From: Antitrichia curtipendula
Lineage: Eukaryota; Streptophyta; Bryopsida; Hypnales; Leucodontaceae
Direction: 5' to 3'
Assembly: GCA_951230915.1 (NCBI GenBank)
Contig: OX579635.1
Span: forward strand, 3,968,001 to 4,032,000
Length of the DNA stretch: 64,000 nucleotides
Shown: positions 1-11,399 of the stretch, piece after piece
Layout of the letters: every line of letters begins with the position of its first letter
Numbering within the stretch: position 1 is the stretch's first letter
Notes under the pieces: model-generated
What the model saw: the letters and a program-made list of their open reading frames with translations, nothing else
What the model was told of the DNA's origin: nothing
Databases searched by the model: none
Translations under genes and position numbers: made by a program

Positions 1-2901
1 GGAAAGTACATAGTGGTGGGCCACATCTCTCAACTCGGAACTCATCATGTACAGCCTTCCTGCCCCTTGCAGAACTTCCTCAGCATCTCCATATTCTTCG
101 TCTTCGTCCCATACACGCCTGTGAGAGCCCTCAAAGCTGTGGAGGTACTCCGTAATGAATCCAATGCATTCATCTTTCAAGTACCCCTCCGCCATGCATG
201 CCTCTGGTCGTGCCATGTTTCGGACGTGGTTCTTCAATACTTTCATGTAGCGCTCCACTGGATACATCCACCGTGCACTAACTGGACCACACAAGTCCAA
301 CTCCTTTGCCAAATGGTATGGGAGATGAGTCATTATGTCAAAAAATGAAGGTGGAAATTCGATCTCCAAAAGGGCCATGCTCTCTGCCACATCTGCTTCT
401 AGAGACGGAAAGTCTGCTGGATTATATACCTTTGTGCCCAAGCGACGAAATACCCTACACATTCGTATAATAGCCATACGAGGTCCTGGTTCCATCAGAT
501 CACGAAGAGCTAGTGGCATGATCTGCTGCATCAGAATATGGTAATCATGCGACTTCAGGCCACCAAAATTCTTCTTCCGGAGACACTTGCTCAGGTCCGA
601 CGAGTACCCCGCGGGCGTTTTCAAATCTTTTATGCACTTGACAAACTTCTCAAACTCCTGTTCGGACAAAACATAAGATGCTTGTGGCTTCACCATCTTC
701 CCTGCCTTACGTGGGTGTGGAGCGAGCCACAGGTGCCTCCTCACATTTCGGCGTTGTAGATCCCTCCGCACTTTGACTGTGTCCTTCTTCCCTGATATGG
801 TTTTCAGAAAGTTCTTGGCTAGATTCATTTCGCAATGCATGAGGTCTAGCGTGTAGCGAATGAGAAGATACTGGCAGTGCAGACATGACCAACAGATTAG
901 GTACAAGTCCACAGTCACAACCTGGTCACATACTAGTCATTTCGTAGTCAAACCTTGACGTATCCATGTAACACTAACTTGAAAATGACTTGGGAGGAAC
1001 TAGAGGGTGACTGGAAAGTCACGTACGAGTCACATCTAATGTTTTCTGCTGAGAAAGGCGAAAACTGGTAATCTTACCCTCCAGTATGGCAATCTGAATA
1101 GAATGCTCAGCCGCTTGAGGCCAAATTTTTTGGAGGGGTCCCCTACGGCACCCTCTCTGTTTCCGGCAGCTTTCCATGCCTCACACTGCAGTGCGTGTTG
1201 CATTTGCTCCTCCACAGTCACAGTCCGGGGTTTCGAGCGGTTTTCCATTAATCCGTCAAAGTGGTCCTTCATACCTTCTGATCTGTAAGGATGATCTTCA
1301 GGTAGCCATCGACGAGTCCCACCGTAAGTTTGCTTGGACAGTTCAATAGAATGCTCAGCACCAAGGTCTTGACCACACCATGGACACGCTGCATACCCTT
1401 GATGACTGAATCCTCCAACTGTGCCATACCTCGGGAAGTCGTGTACAGTCTATAGCAACATGGCACGCAACTGAAAAGCCTTTTCACCTACATCCTTAGT
1501 GACGTCATGGGCAGGGACCCCGGCCCAAAGCTCCAACAACTCCTCCACTAGTGGCTCTAAATATACGTCAAACACGTCACCCGTCACGGACTCCCTCCCT
1601 GGAATTAAGAGTGCCAACAAAATGAAAAACTTCTTTGTGCTCAACCAAGGTGGTAAGTTGTAGTTCAATAGCAACACTGGCCATGTTGACCATGATGTCC
1701 TATTCTGCTTGTAAGGATTCACTCCATCAGCTGCTAAGGCAAAGTGAACATTCCTAGGATCTCGTGCAAATGAGGGATCCACATTTTCCTCGAAATGCTT
1801 CCAAGCTTTGGAGTTACAAGGATGCCTGACAAGGCCATCACCTCCGTCACGGTTGCTCCGATTCTCTGCATGCCAAACCAAGAGCTGCGAGATTTTTGGA
1901 CTCATGAACATGCGCTGCAGTCTGGGAATGATGGGAAAGTGGCGCAGCACTTTCACTGGAAAACAACGCCGCTCCTCATCCCGGTATCTGCGACTGCCAC
2001 ACTTGGGACAACGTAGGTCTTCCTCATAGGGCCCCCGAAACAGCACACAACCTCGTTCACATGCATGGATGGTATTGTACGTCAAACCCAATTTCCCTGT
2101 CAAGGCCTGCGTTGCGTAGTAGTTTCGAGGCAAGTTATTGTTCCTTGGTAGGAGATGAGAATGCAGAATGCTGAACAATTCGTTGGCGCAGTGGTTGCTT
2201 ACACCATGCACAGTGCACAAATTCATCAACAAGACCGTCGCCGCGAGCTTGCTCGAAGCAGCTCCATCATACAAAGGCTCTAGGCACCCTTGCAATGCCC
2301 TGGCATCAAAGGTTCCGTCACTGTGAACTCCATCAGCGGTTGCACCTGGAGGGCGGTGGTCGTCAGTGTCAAGTCTGTCAGTCCCTTCCGAGGGAGGAGT
2401 ATGCTCGTCACGACATTCCTCAGCCTCCGCTACATCACCGTGGAACACCTCCATGCACTCGTCGTGGATAGAGTCCGCCGTGGAAAAGGCATTCCTCACT
2501 TCCTCTTGAATTCTTTCGGCCGAAAATGTTGGAGCGTCCACTATATTCAATGCCTGATTTAGCATGCCTATCGTATCAACATCAAAATCTAGGGCGGCCA
2601 TGCCGGATGTCGCCTGTCTATGGGGTCCCCAAAATTCTTGCTCCCACTCCTCGTCAGAGGAATCCCTTGCGCCCGGGCCTCTCCAAATGCGGCAATCCGG
2701 ATGCCTTCCATGACGTACAAGGTGAGCTTGAACGTTCTTCAAGAGAAGTCTCTTGCGACCTCTGCACTTCGTGCAAGGACAATGCAACTTCTTCACATTG
2801 TACTCTCTAGCTCGTTGTAACTCCCTCAACCAGAGGCGCTCATCTCTAAGTCTTTGTCTGCCGCTGTCGGACAATGGAAGCCTAGCGGGAATCCTCTTCA
2901 C
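1..2901 (-). pseudogene. CACTA TNP2-type transposase, 3' end off-window, one in-frame stop
   Basis: Two exons on the minus strand: 2901-1078 and 870-1 (continues past the window edge), separated by a 207-bp intron with GTAAG donor at 1077 and CAG acceptor at 871, phase 0. In order: an N-terminal transposase-associated zinc-binding region (HCPCTKC around residues 40-46, then HLVRHG), an acidic linker, the Transposase_21 (TNP2) domain with IHACERGCVLF, CPKC, LRHFPIIPRLQR, LLVWHAENR, ADGVNPY and WPVLLLNYNLPPW, then TLDLMHCEMNL, and a DUF4218-like region with IEFPPSFFDIMTHLPYHL and RWMYPVERYMK. The only visible lesion is a TAG at 1452-1450 between FQLRAMLL and TVHDFP, where the family has Trp or Tyr; TGG to TAG by one G-to-A change fits. 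The frame is otherwise open. The transposase cuts and rejoins element ends in the nucleus. Without read-through this copy would be inactive. Confidence 0.88.
871..1077 (-). other. Intron of the TNP2 gene with TGACT/AGTCA cluster
   Basis: GT-AG intron that joins PYWR to YLLIRY in phase 0, giving the continuous family motif. It holds about seven TGACT or AGTCA pentamers in 207 bp, the same motif that fills the subterminal region of this element. Confidence 0.75.
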
Positions 2902-3644
2902 CGGTTTGGCAAATTTGTTACCATGTTATGCATAGGAACGAAATCGGGAGAGTAATGGAATAGAACCTGTGAAGGGACCTTCGGAGCAGGACTTATTTAG
3001 CCTCCATCACTGATACCTTGTACTTCCGAGAAACGCGAGTCGCAGTGCGTCCTTCAGCATTCACTGGCGTCTTCCGTAACTCTTCCATGACTTCAGAAGT
3101 CACTGCGTAGTCAAAAAATGACACAGATAAATGACTCACATATGTCTTCACAGCATGAATTCAGTGTAACTAGGTATTGGCGTCGACAGATTTTTTGCAT
3201 ATGCAGGTGTCATTAAAAACGTGATTAAGTCTTTCACTTCCACTCTCTCAGTGAACGTGGATTGTACTCAAATGCAAATCAGACTGGATCAAGGCTACCG
3301 CACGTTCTCAAATCGTGAAAATGTTGATTACTACTGTCAGAATCCTCAATTTAATGACGAGCCGCCGGTAACCGACGGCGCTCATCAAGAGAGAGCCCTC
3401 CATCACCGATCGCGACAATATCTCATTTCCTCCTTCCAATTGGAGTTAACCACAGCGGCTCACTCTCTCTCTCTCTCTGCTACGATTGCGGAGGTGAAGG
3501 ACCCACCGCCTGCAAACGAGGACGACACTGAAGCGGCGGACTGGGTGATCGGCGAACTAGGTGATCGGGCAACTTGACGAGAGATCAGGGTTCGTCGTGA
3601 ACCCCATCGTGACCGGAGAGCGTCCAGAAGACTTACACCGCACA
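2902..3644. promoter_or_regulatory. Divergent intergenic region between the two CACTA genes
   Basis: About 740 bp separate the inferred start codons of the minus-strand transposase and the plus-strand second gene. No TATA box stands out clearly. A cluster of TGACT/AGTCA motifs lies at about 3085-3145. A CT-rich stretch, (CT)n, is at 3463-3478. I infer that it carries both promoters; the sequence does not prove it. Confidence 0.4.
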
Positions 3645-6600
3645 ATGGAAGCGCCGACGGATAGTCCACCGCCTCAGAAGGGAGTGTACGAACTGCTGCG
3701 TGACGAGAACGTCATGCGGGTGCAGCAGATGGCCGCTCCAGTCTTGGCAGCGAGGGCGGAGCTGTAAGTTCCGGACCCCTTCCCCTCAACGCAGCTTGAT
3801 CAGATTTCACAGAGCCAGTACGCATTGAACCCGCGACCTTGGAGTTGTTCCTGCCTACGTTGTAATTTGAGCTCCACGGATTTGCCATGTTCATGTGCTG
3901 ATAAATGCAAGAGTTCGAAGTTTGCAGAGGACTCCACCTCCTCACGAAAGTATCGTTGTTCTCTGAGCCTGTCCCGTGCACGGTTTTCAAAGCAGAGAGG
4001 CGGCGCATTCATAGGGTTTCCCACACCCAACGCTGTGTCCCAAGGATTCATTTGCCCAAAAGTCATAAGTCTGTCGTTCATGAGAACCCTCGAAGTTGAA
4101 TTTTATGTCTTCGGGCTTATTGGTGACTCCGTCAGAGTCACATGACAGTCACTTGCGAGTCATTAACTAGTCACATTCCAGAGACATGGTTGAAGAAGCC
4201 ATGTTCCCGACATGGCCGCCACGTAGGAGCCGGCATGGTCTTCTTCTTTCCTTGAGAACTGTGTCTTGCTTTAACCCTAAACCCCTGTCCAAGCCTGCCT
4301 TGTCGCCCAGAGTCAGTGCACGCTAGTGTCAATCTTCCCTCTATCTGTCGTCACCGCTGAGTGTCTTTCCCTGCCGAGGCCGTATCCCTTTCATTTGACG
4401 CCACATTTCTTGGATGTCGGGGCAGGGATAAAGCGATTGCCAAGGCCCAGGGTAGTAAGCGGACTCCCACTTCTGGAAACCGCGGCGGAGTTGTGCGGAG
4501 GAGTTCACGGCGAGCAGGCGTCCCACTGAGGAAAGCAGCGGAGGCAGAGGGAGGCAAGCGGAGCCCGCAGATGAGGTCTGCGTTCTACTCGTCGTCGGAG
4601 GCGACAAAATCTGATGGCGATGCCATCGCGACAAGTATGATGCACCTCGCAATTGCTTGTACACATGTTGAGCGGCAATCCGACGAGGAGAAAAAGTCTG
4701 CAGGTAATGCTTGTTCTCTTATTGTTTCTCTAGGATCAGTTTCGCAGTTTGGGAGATTCCTGTGTCATTCAGGGTTCACTGTTTTAGGGTTCTTCTTCGG
4801 AAATCTCGCGATTGGTCTTCCTGTGATGCTTGTAGCTTTACCATTGGGATTAGGGTAGTGAATTTATGAATTGTTTTGAAAAATAATGGCGTCTTTGGTA
4901 GGATCGGAGGAAGAGTTTATGGACTCTTCTGAAGACAACCTAGAGCTGGAGGACGAAGAACCTCTGGTTGACAAGAGGACGAGGACGAAGAGGAAGAAGA
5001 CAACATCGTCGGGCCAATGTGCGCCAATGCACATTGCACCACCACCGCGTCCTCCTCCAACAATAGAATCTAGCCAACCGAACCTCGCATGGGTGCCAGG
5101 GCACTACATGCCAGTGCAGCCGCAATCCCAAACTGCGTGGAATTCGGGAGCAGCAGCAGTGATCCCAGATGTGTGGGGTGGACAGAATGGACTTGCCCTT
5201 GCAGAAGACGGCGAAGATCGCAGTGGTCGAAGGAAGCGAAAATGTGATTACGACTTGTCTACTCGCCAACGTGCCCTTGCGGGAGTGAAGCCCAATCGAG
5301 TGTTTGTATTACCAGGCGGCGAAGTGGATACCACATGCGAAGGGAAGAACGCCTGGGATGAAACTTTGCGCGACCTGGTCCCGAAATGTCTGGACGTAAG
5401 TGTGGTGAGCTGGTCCAAGCATGAGCCACACACGCTACAAAAGCTTCGAGCCGCCTTGGACAACGAGTTCGAGTTCTTGGGGAATCCGCTGAGTATGGTG
5501 GGATTTAGGTTGGCCGTGTCGAGGTACCTGAAGGCAGAAAGATGTCGCCTCAAGAATCGCTATTTGAAGGGAATTGACACTCCTCCTCTTCATGTCGACA
5601 AACCGGAGTGGGACCGCCTGAAGGAGTACTGGAACACGGACAAGCAGAAAGACAAGGCGCAAAAGATGACTGTTGCACGACAGAGTGTGAAGAATCTGAC
5701 GTCGGTGGGGAGGAGAGGAAAATCCGGTCGCCCGTCCTCCACGGTAAGTGTCCAATATACTTCTTCAGTTTTGTTATGCAATAGCGAAATGCAAGCATGT
5801 GTAGGTTTGAAGGTCCACACAGTGGTTTCTTTTCTTGTGCTTAGAGGACAAAGATGAAGTACTGGTTTCTGTAATGTTGACAGGGAGGAGGTCCCGAGAC
5901 AAGCAGTGCCATGATGGACAATGGCGAGGGGAGTCTTTCAAGTGCACGGCCAAGACTACCTTTCAATGTGAGTTCCCCTTCCGGTTCAGCGGTAAACTGT
6001 TTTGTTTGCGTGTGTGAGGATTTGGGCTCTTTGGTAAGTGGATTCAGTTGCCCGGTCGGGTATGTAGTAGGGGACTTCTACCTATGTGGATGTGGCAAGC
6101 AGTCGCCTGTTTCGGATGTGTTAAGTCAGTGCATGCTCTATGTTGCCGAATGCATGAGAACTGGCATCATCCCATGATCATTTGAAGCACGACGTGCCCA
6201 TGTCTTGTGTTAGCAGCCTAGGGTGCAGTAAAATGCCGCTGCAATTGTTCAGTCGCATTGAAGTCATAGCGAAGTTGTGTTGAGTCATATTTGAGTCCCA
6301 CAGTCATGCGTGAGTCATTTAAAAGACATGGTTATCTGAAGCGCATTACCTTCGAGCACGCGGTCGGGGTTTCATTTCCATTGAATATTTTTTTGGGCTT
6401 CTATTTTCCTTCCAGTTCTTCCAGAGCATAATGTAGTTTTCCTTCCTCGTCTCTTTTGGGTACAGCAGTAGTTCTCATAGTCGAAGTCACTTGGAACGAC
6501 CCTCCCTTGTTTGCAGTTGTAGCTAAGTCATTTCGTAGTCACTATGCAGTACCAGTCATATTTTGTGTCTTCAGCATAACTCGGGGTCTTCTAATCTCAT

Positions 6601-9152
6601 TCACCTGTACGTGTCTATGAGTAGGCGGGGGGAACAAGTGACTCAAGTCGTTGGGAGTCCCTGGAGTTATGGAAGAAGGACGTCGACGTGAAGCTCCAGG
6701 AATTCGCAGCAAATTCCAGAAGCACTTCTACGGCCATAGGTGAATTGCGTTCAATGTTCTCCACCTTCATGAGGAATTTTGCACATGGAGATGAATGGAG
6801 TCCCTCCGGAAGTGGTGCAGCAGAAAAGAGAAGAGGCCCTTTTGCCAAACCACGGAAGAGATCGGGAAATCGGGTGACTGCCGCGGCTGCGGACATCACG
6901 TTGTCTGAAGATGAATTCGAATTGGACCCTCGTGAAGCCATAGTGGGGATCCCACCTGAAGCCCATGTGGTTGACCTTGAACGCATGCCCAAAGAGTGGA
7001 AGGTGGCAGAACGAGTTGTCAATGAGCCAGTGATTGAGGAAGTTATGGTCTCTGAAACACAGGTAGACCCGCAGCCAGTGACAAAGTCGATGTTGGAGTC
7101 CGTTGTGGAGGTTGACGCTCCACTGTTGCATCCCCCGTCAGCTCCGATGGCACCAGTACTCTTGCAGCCGCGACCTGGTCCCGAAATTGTAACCCACTCT
7201 CTCGAAGGACGTGAAGAGATCTCAGGAAGCTTAGAGCCACCGGTGGTGGGTGTGGATCCTGCCGTCCGAGAGCGTGAGCCGGGTACGCCCGATAGTGGTG
7301 GACCTTCGCCTGCAAACAGCACCGGCGTGGCAGGGGAAGCAGAGGAAGACAACGGTGACGCCGAAATGCACACACGTCAAGCAGACCCCAACACAGCAGA
7401 TGTGGTGGAGGTTACTGGGGAGAGGACGAAGTCAGTGGGAGCAGCCTCCGGAGCCCCATCGCCCTCACAGAGAAGGTCTAGGAAACCACGGCAATCGCCG
7501 TTGAAGGTATTTACCCCGCCCGGCATTTGTCCAGTGACATCGAGTGAGGTGAGACTTGCCGTTCCTTCCGTTATGCCTCAATTCAGAGACTATGGTCACC
7601 CCAAACTAATAATTTTCAATGTACATGGTACATTGTTAGATTCTAGCCTGTTGTCTAGACAATCCCCAAACCCTGCAATTCGAAGTACCATTCGAACTGC
7701 GCTTCGGAGAGTAGTATTTTGACCATGGTTGAAGCCCTTCCTTTCTCGATGCTTTAGCAATTACTGTGTGGGCTTCTGGGGTAGCGGCAGTAAGCTCCAT
7801 ATGGAGGACGTGTTGTCCACAGTCTTGGCTGATATGAAAGCTGTAGGGTCCGGAACCCCCTTGTTTGCTTGGTCAGATAAAGTTCTTGAGGGTGAGGACA
7901 TCGGAGAAGGCTGTCCAATCGAGTGGGGTAAGCAATTGGAGGCAGTGTATGCAACATGGCCCCGTTTTTGTGCAGCTAATACAGTGATAGTAGACAGTAA
8001 ACACAGTAGGGTCCACTGCAATCCAGAGGCTAATGTAATCATTAGTAGATGTAATCATTCTATGTGAAGTGGATGTGCTCATTGGCAGATGACAAGGAAT
8101 ACCTGAAACGGTACCTATGGCCATTGTTGGAGGCTCTGCACTCAAGCGCAGACGTTGCTGATTTTCGATCCAAATTTCCTGAAATTGTCAACGAATCAAT
8201 GCCACAAATGCTGCGCAGACGCCGTATTGGACATGCATATGAGTTTTTGGACATTCTGGAAGGTGAGGGGATTAGCTACCCACGCGCTTGCACATGTGAA
8301 AGCGCCCCCTCACCTTCCTGTGATCTTCTTTTCTGATGACGAACTTGTACGTGTGCAGGTAAAGGAACAGAAGCGAGAGGTCCGACCAAGGACTGCATCG
8401 GCGGCAACCAAGAAAGCTCCCCTTCCGTCCTCGAAATCAGTAAGTTCAACCTTGTAATTGTAGTTCCACGGTAGACAACAATGTATTGTAGATTTTGATT
8501 CTTCTGTCATGATTTAGAAGCGGTTTGCAAATTTGCTCTACGTCCATGGTAGTAGAATGGAATTGTTGGGGCAGCTTTTCATGAAGTTCAATTGAATGTG
8601 AGAGTGGGTCATTTTGCTGTAGTTGGTTGAAAGAGCTTCATATTAATTATTGTCCGTGAAGGGTATCCGTGGCATTTTCACCTGTCTGCCTAAAGTGGCT
8701 TTGTCCAGTATGCTGTGGTGTCGTAGTCACAAGGAAGTCATGAAGAAGTCATTTTCAAGTCACGTCACAGTCATGAGGACGACAGCTGCTCATCGGCCTA
8801 TAGTAGGTTTGTATGTGGATCAACTTCGATGTATTATTTGTGCTGGGCCTTCATGTATGTTTGCTAATCAGTGGCCTGCTTGCAGTATCGCTGCGGAGAC
8901 GAAGTGTTTCTTCTAAATCCGCGAGCGCACAAGCAAAAAGTGGCGGTGGGTAAGATCAGTGGATTACCGGGGAAACATAAATACCACGGTGACAACATTC
9001 CCGAAACGTGGTTCAAGGTGGACGTCCATGAAATTCACCAGGGCGAGGTGGCACTCATGTTTCCTAATCCCCAAGGTGACCAGGAAGTTATGAAAGATGT
9101 GAAAGGGTCATGTACCATATGGAGCCAGAAGTACCTGAAGATTACAATGTGA
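3645..9152 (+). CDS. CACTA second gene (TNPA/TNP1-like DNA-binding protein), seven exons, intact
   Basis: My model joins 3645-3763, 4426-4703, 4902-5743, 5884-5967, 6625-7506, 8359-8439 and 8886-9152. All junctions are GT-AG, all phases agree, and the 2553-nt result is open for 850 aa. The first two exons join to AELDKAIAKAQ, after a YELLRDENVMR stretch common in plant element proteins. Exon 3 has acidic and Lys/Arg-rich runs, then a Ptta/En/Spm-type domain (EWDRLKEYWNT to GRPSST, about residues 370-413). Exon 5 is long, Pro- and acid-rich and probably disordered. The last exon (VAVGKISGLPGKHKYHG to GSCTIW) matches the TNP1/En/Spm C-terminal domain. By family analogy it binds subterminal motifs and helps the transposase. 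It is intact although its transposase partner carries a stop, so it could act on other copies. Confidence 0.8.
7507..8358 (+). pseudogene. Captured FCP1/NIF-like phosphatase fragment inside a CACTA intron
   Basis: The intron between exons 5 and 6 of the CACTA second gene encodes a recognisable FCP1 homology (HAD-type) domain in the same orientation. Visible blocks are KLIIFNVHGTLLD (catalytic loop), PWLKPFLSRCFSNYCVGFWGS, GKQLEAVYATWPRFCAANTVIVD and DDKEYLKRYLWPLLEAL. The family's DxDGT nucleophile motif reads NVHGT here, so both Asp are lost. A TGA at 7720-7722 sits where the family has Arg before Pro (CGA to TGA fits), and the frame shifts near 8050-8090. It is therefore a non-functional host gene fragment, most simply explained by transduplication into the element. 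Skipping it leaves the flanking exons in phase, so the host transposon gene tolerates it. Confidence 0.72.
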
Positions 9153-9479
9153 GGTGGCCTTTCCCACTCTATTGTTTGACATTGTCTCCAGACATTAAGG
9201 CTTCCATTTTTATATACAGTCTTCCGTGATGAACGGAGTATTCTAAATGCACCTCTTTTGGGCACTGAAGGCCTTTGTTTTTATATTGGGCCCCTTCCCT
9301 ATTGCATTAGAAAAGGATTGTGGAATGCATGAGGTCTACTTTCTTAAACCCATCATGTCGCCGGTCGTTGCTTTCTTTGTATTCACCGTAGGAGAGTGCT
9401 AGTGTGTTAGGGGCTACATAAACGTGTTAAGGGCAGAAATAGATGACAAAGCAGAGACAGCCTTACATTGAGAACGTAA

Positions 9480-10295
9480 TTGCATCGCATATGTACGTTT
9501 GTAATGACTAACAATAGCTTTGTCAGTAATAGAGGAGGGAGAAAATGACATGCAAATAACTAGGAAATGACTACTCCCGAGATCGAGTCGACGCTTCCAT
9601 AAATTTCCTAACCTGAGTCTGACTCTCAGGTGACTGGAAGCGAGCACAGCAGAAAATGTAAAAATGTGCTGTGCATCTACCTCATGCAAATGACGACCTA
9701 CAAATAACTCTGGTGTGACTCACAAATGACTCGTTAATCAACTATGTGTGAACAAGGATGTTTGTCAGCCCCCTAATTCGACTGCAAAATAACTCTACAG
9801 TGACTCGCAAATAAATCATCACATCGCCACGTGTCAGCAATCCCAAACATTCCATACCAGCAGAATGACTCTAAAATAACTTACCCTCGACTTCCAAATG
9901 ACTTCAGGAAATTACCATTCAAACCATACGGAGCACTTTTCGTGACTGTAGAGTGACTTGTAAATAACTACAGAGTGTGCTGACGTGTCAATGACTCCAT
10001 GGTGACTTCAGAGTGACTCCGAAATTGCTGACGTCATGCTGCATCTCGAAAATTCCGGACTGAAATGGGCAGCTGCCCACACTTTTTGACAACACTGTCC
10101 GAAAATCACAAGTGCCACGTAGACCCTGTCATCCCCTTTTCATCCAAGACGGTGATAATAAACTGCTAGTCACTGCAGTCACACACCTGTCACAATGACT
10201 TCAGGTCCTGAAGTCACGATGTAGTCGAAAATGTCCTAAATGACTGTTTTGCAGTCATTTATCGCAGTCATTTATTCACTGTTTTTTTTGTGGTG
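9480..10295. repeat. CACTA subterminal TGACT/AGTCA motif array and right terminus
   Basis: By eye I count about 21 TGACT or AGTCA pentamers in roughly 815 bp, in both orientations, often within AAATGACTC or GAGTGACTT contexts; fewer than two are expected by chance. The array runs up to the terminal sequence that ends GTGGTG at 10295. Such arrays in CACTA elements bind the TNPA-like protein. No coding sequence is seen here apart from the 3' flank of the second gene. Confidence 0.75.
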
Positions 10296-10320
10296 TAGAT
10301 AGATAGATAGATAGATAGAA
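10296..10320. repeat. (GATA)n microsatellite abutting the CACTA end
   Basis: About six copies of GATA directly follow the inferred element terminus. The first three bases after it, TAG, recur throughout the microsatellite, so the insertion may have targeted it. Confidence 0.8.
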
Positions 10321-11399
10321 ATTTCATTGTTTGCTCGATCAGCGGTTGACTTGAGGTGAACTGTCGGTTGCGGTGGCTTCTTTTTGGCAAAGCCCATTCA
10401 TTCCTTGCCTTCGCAGCAATTCTTCTCGATCCTTGGAATGATTGACGCCAGAAAAGGAATCGATGCAAAAACGTCTACCGAAGTACTGTAAACCTGCGCA
10501 ACAAACAGTTTGGGGAGAACTGCAGCTGATTAGTTCATTGTTAGTTGGTGGAATTGGGAGAAAACCTGGCGGGTTGCAATTTGAAAACATCTGGAAAAAT
10601 CCAATGAAATAATCTGTAAAATTTCTATTTGGAGTTCAAAAAAGAGAGAGAGAAAGAAAACAACGGACTTGGTACTTGAAAAAACGATTCACTACTGTGG
10701 AGGGTTGTGAGTTTTCTAGAGTTCCCAGACTATGGGAAGCAGAAGGCCGATGTGGCAATCGGATATTAATAAATAATTTTAAAACTTATTTTTTATTTTA
10801 TTTTAATATTTTAATATTTTTTAATTTATATTTTTTATTCTGACCAATGTCGGCTGGTTTACAGGAAACAAAACAGGCCTAAAATGGCCCTCTAGACCCT
10901 CCAAAAAACATGTAATACACTTGCACTATTTTTCATCACATGTTGAATATGGAAGTGGTTTTCTAGCATAAATATTGCAAAAATGATCCAATGGATATGA
11001 AATTCATAATAAAGGTTTATATGACAATTGTCAATGTACTTAAGTTTTTTTATTTTTTAAAAATCAATTTATTAGGTTAAAGTGAATTTTAAATATATGT
11101 CATATATGTGATTTAGGAGAGTAGTACTATTGAGTATTCATTGTGAAGAATTTGGAGCTCATATTTGATAAGCATGTTTTTATAAGCACCATACACCTTC
11201 TCAAGAGAAGAATTTCAAAAAGAACACTTCAAGTCTCGAGTGCATTGCCCTAAAATGTGTTTGAATTAGCATGAATTTTTTTTAATTAAAAATTATAATT
11301 TTGTGTTTTTTTAGGGCTTACTTCTCATTAGGGAGTTAGCAACAATCTTGTTATGACCATTTTAATCCTAAACCTTCAAAGTAGATTTTGTAATTTAAA
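10321..11399. other. AT-rich intergenic DNA, no gene seen
   Basis: Short ORFs here have no recognisable motif and no codon bias. 10770-10840 is almost pure A/T. Nothing further is supported. Confidence 0.6.

Larger units (their letters stand above)
1..10295. mobile_element. CACTA (En/Spm-like) DNA transposon, right-hand part; left end outside window
   Basis: Seen: a TNP2-type transposase on the minus strand, a second CACTA gene on the plus strand, and a right terminus that reads, on the minus strand, CACCACAAAAAAAACAGTG, close to the usual CACTACAAGAAAACAGTG type end. The terminus at 10295 is followed by TAG and a (GATA)n stretch, so TAG could be the 3-bp target duplication. The last 800 bp hold a dense array of TGACT/AGTCA motifs, as expected of CACTA subterminal repeats. 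The left end and therefore the matching TIR and target duplication cannot be seen. The element is at least 10.3 kb and its two genes diverge from a shared region at about 2902-3644. Confidence 0.85.

Noticed and set aside
13..759. Plus-strand ORFs of 60-111 aa at the window start
   Set aside because: Shadows of the minus-strand transposase exon, which matches TNP2 and DUF4218-like motifs.
6615..7373. 252-aa minus-strand ORF
   Set aside because: It is antisense to exon 5 of the CACTA second gene, is Ser/Thr/Gly low complexity and shows no motif.
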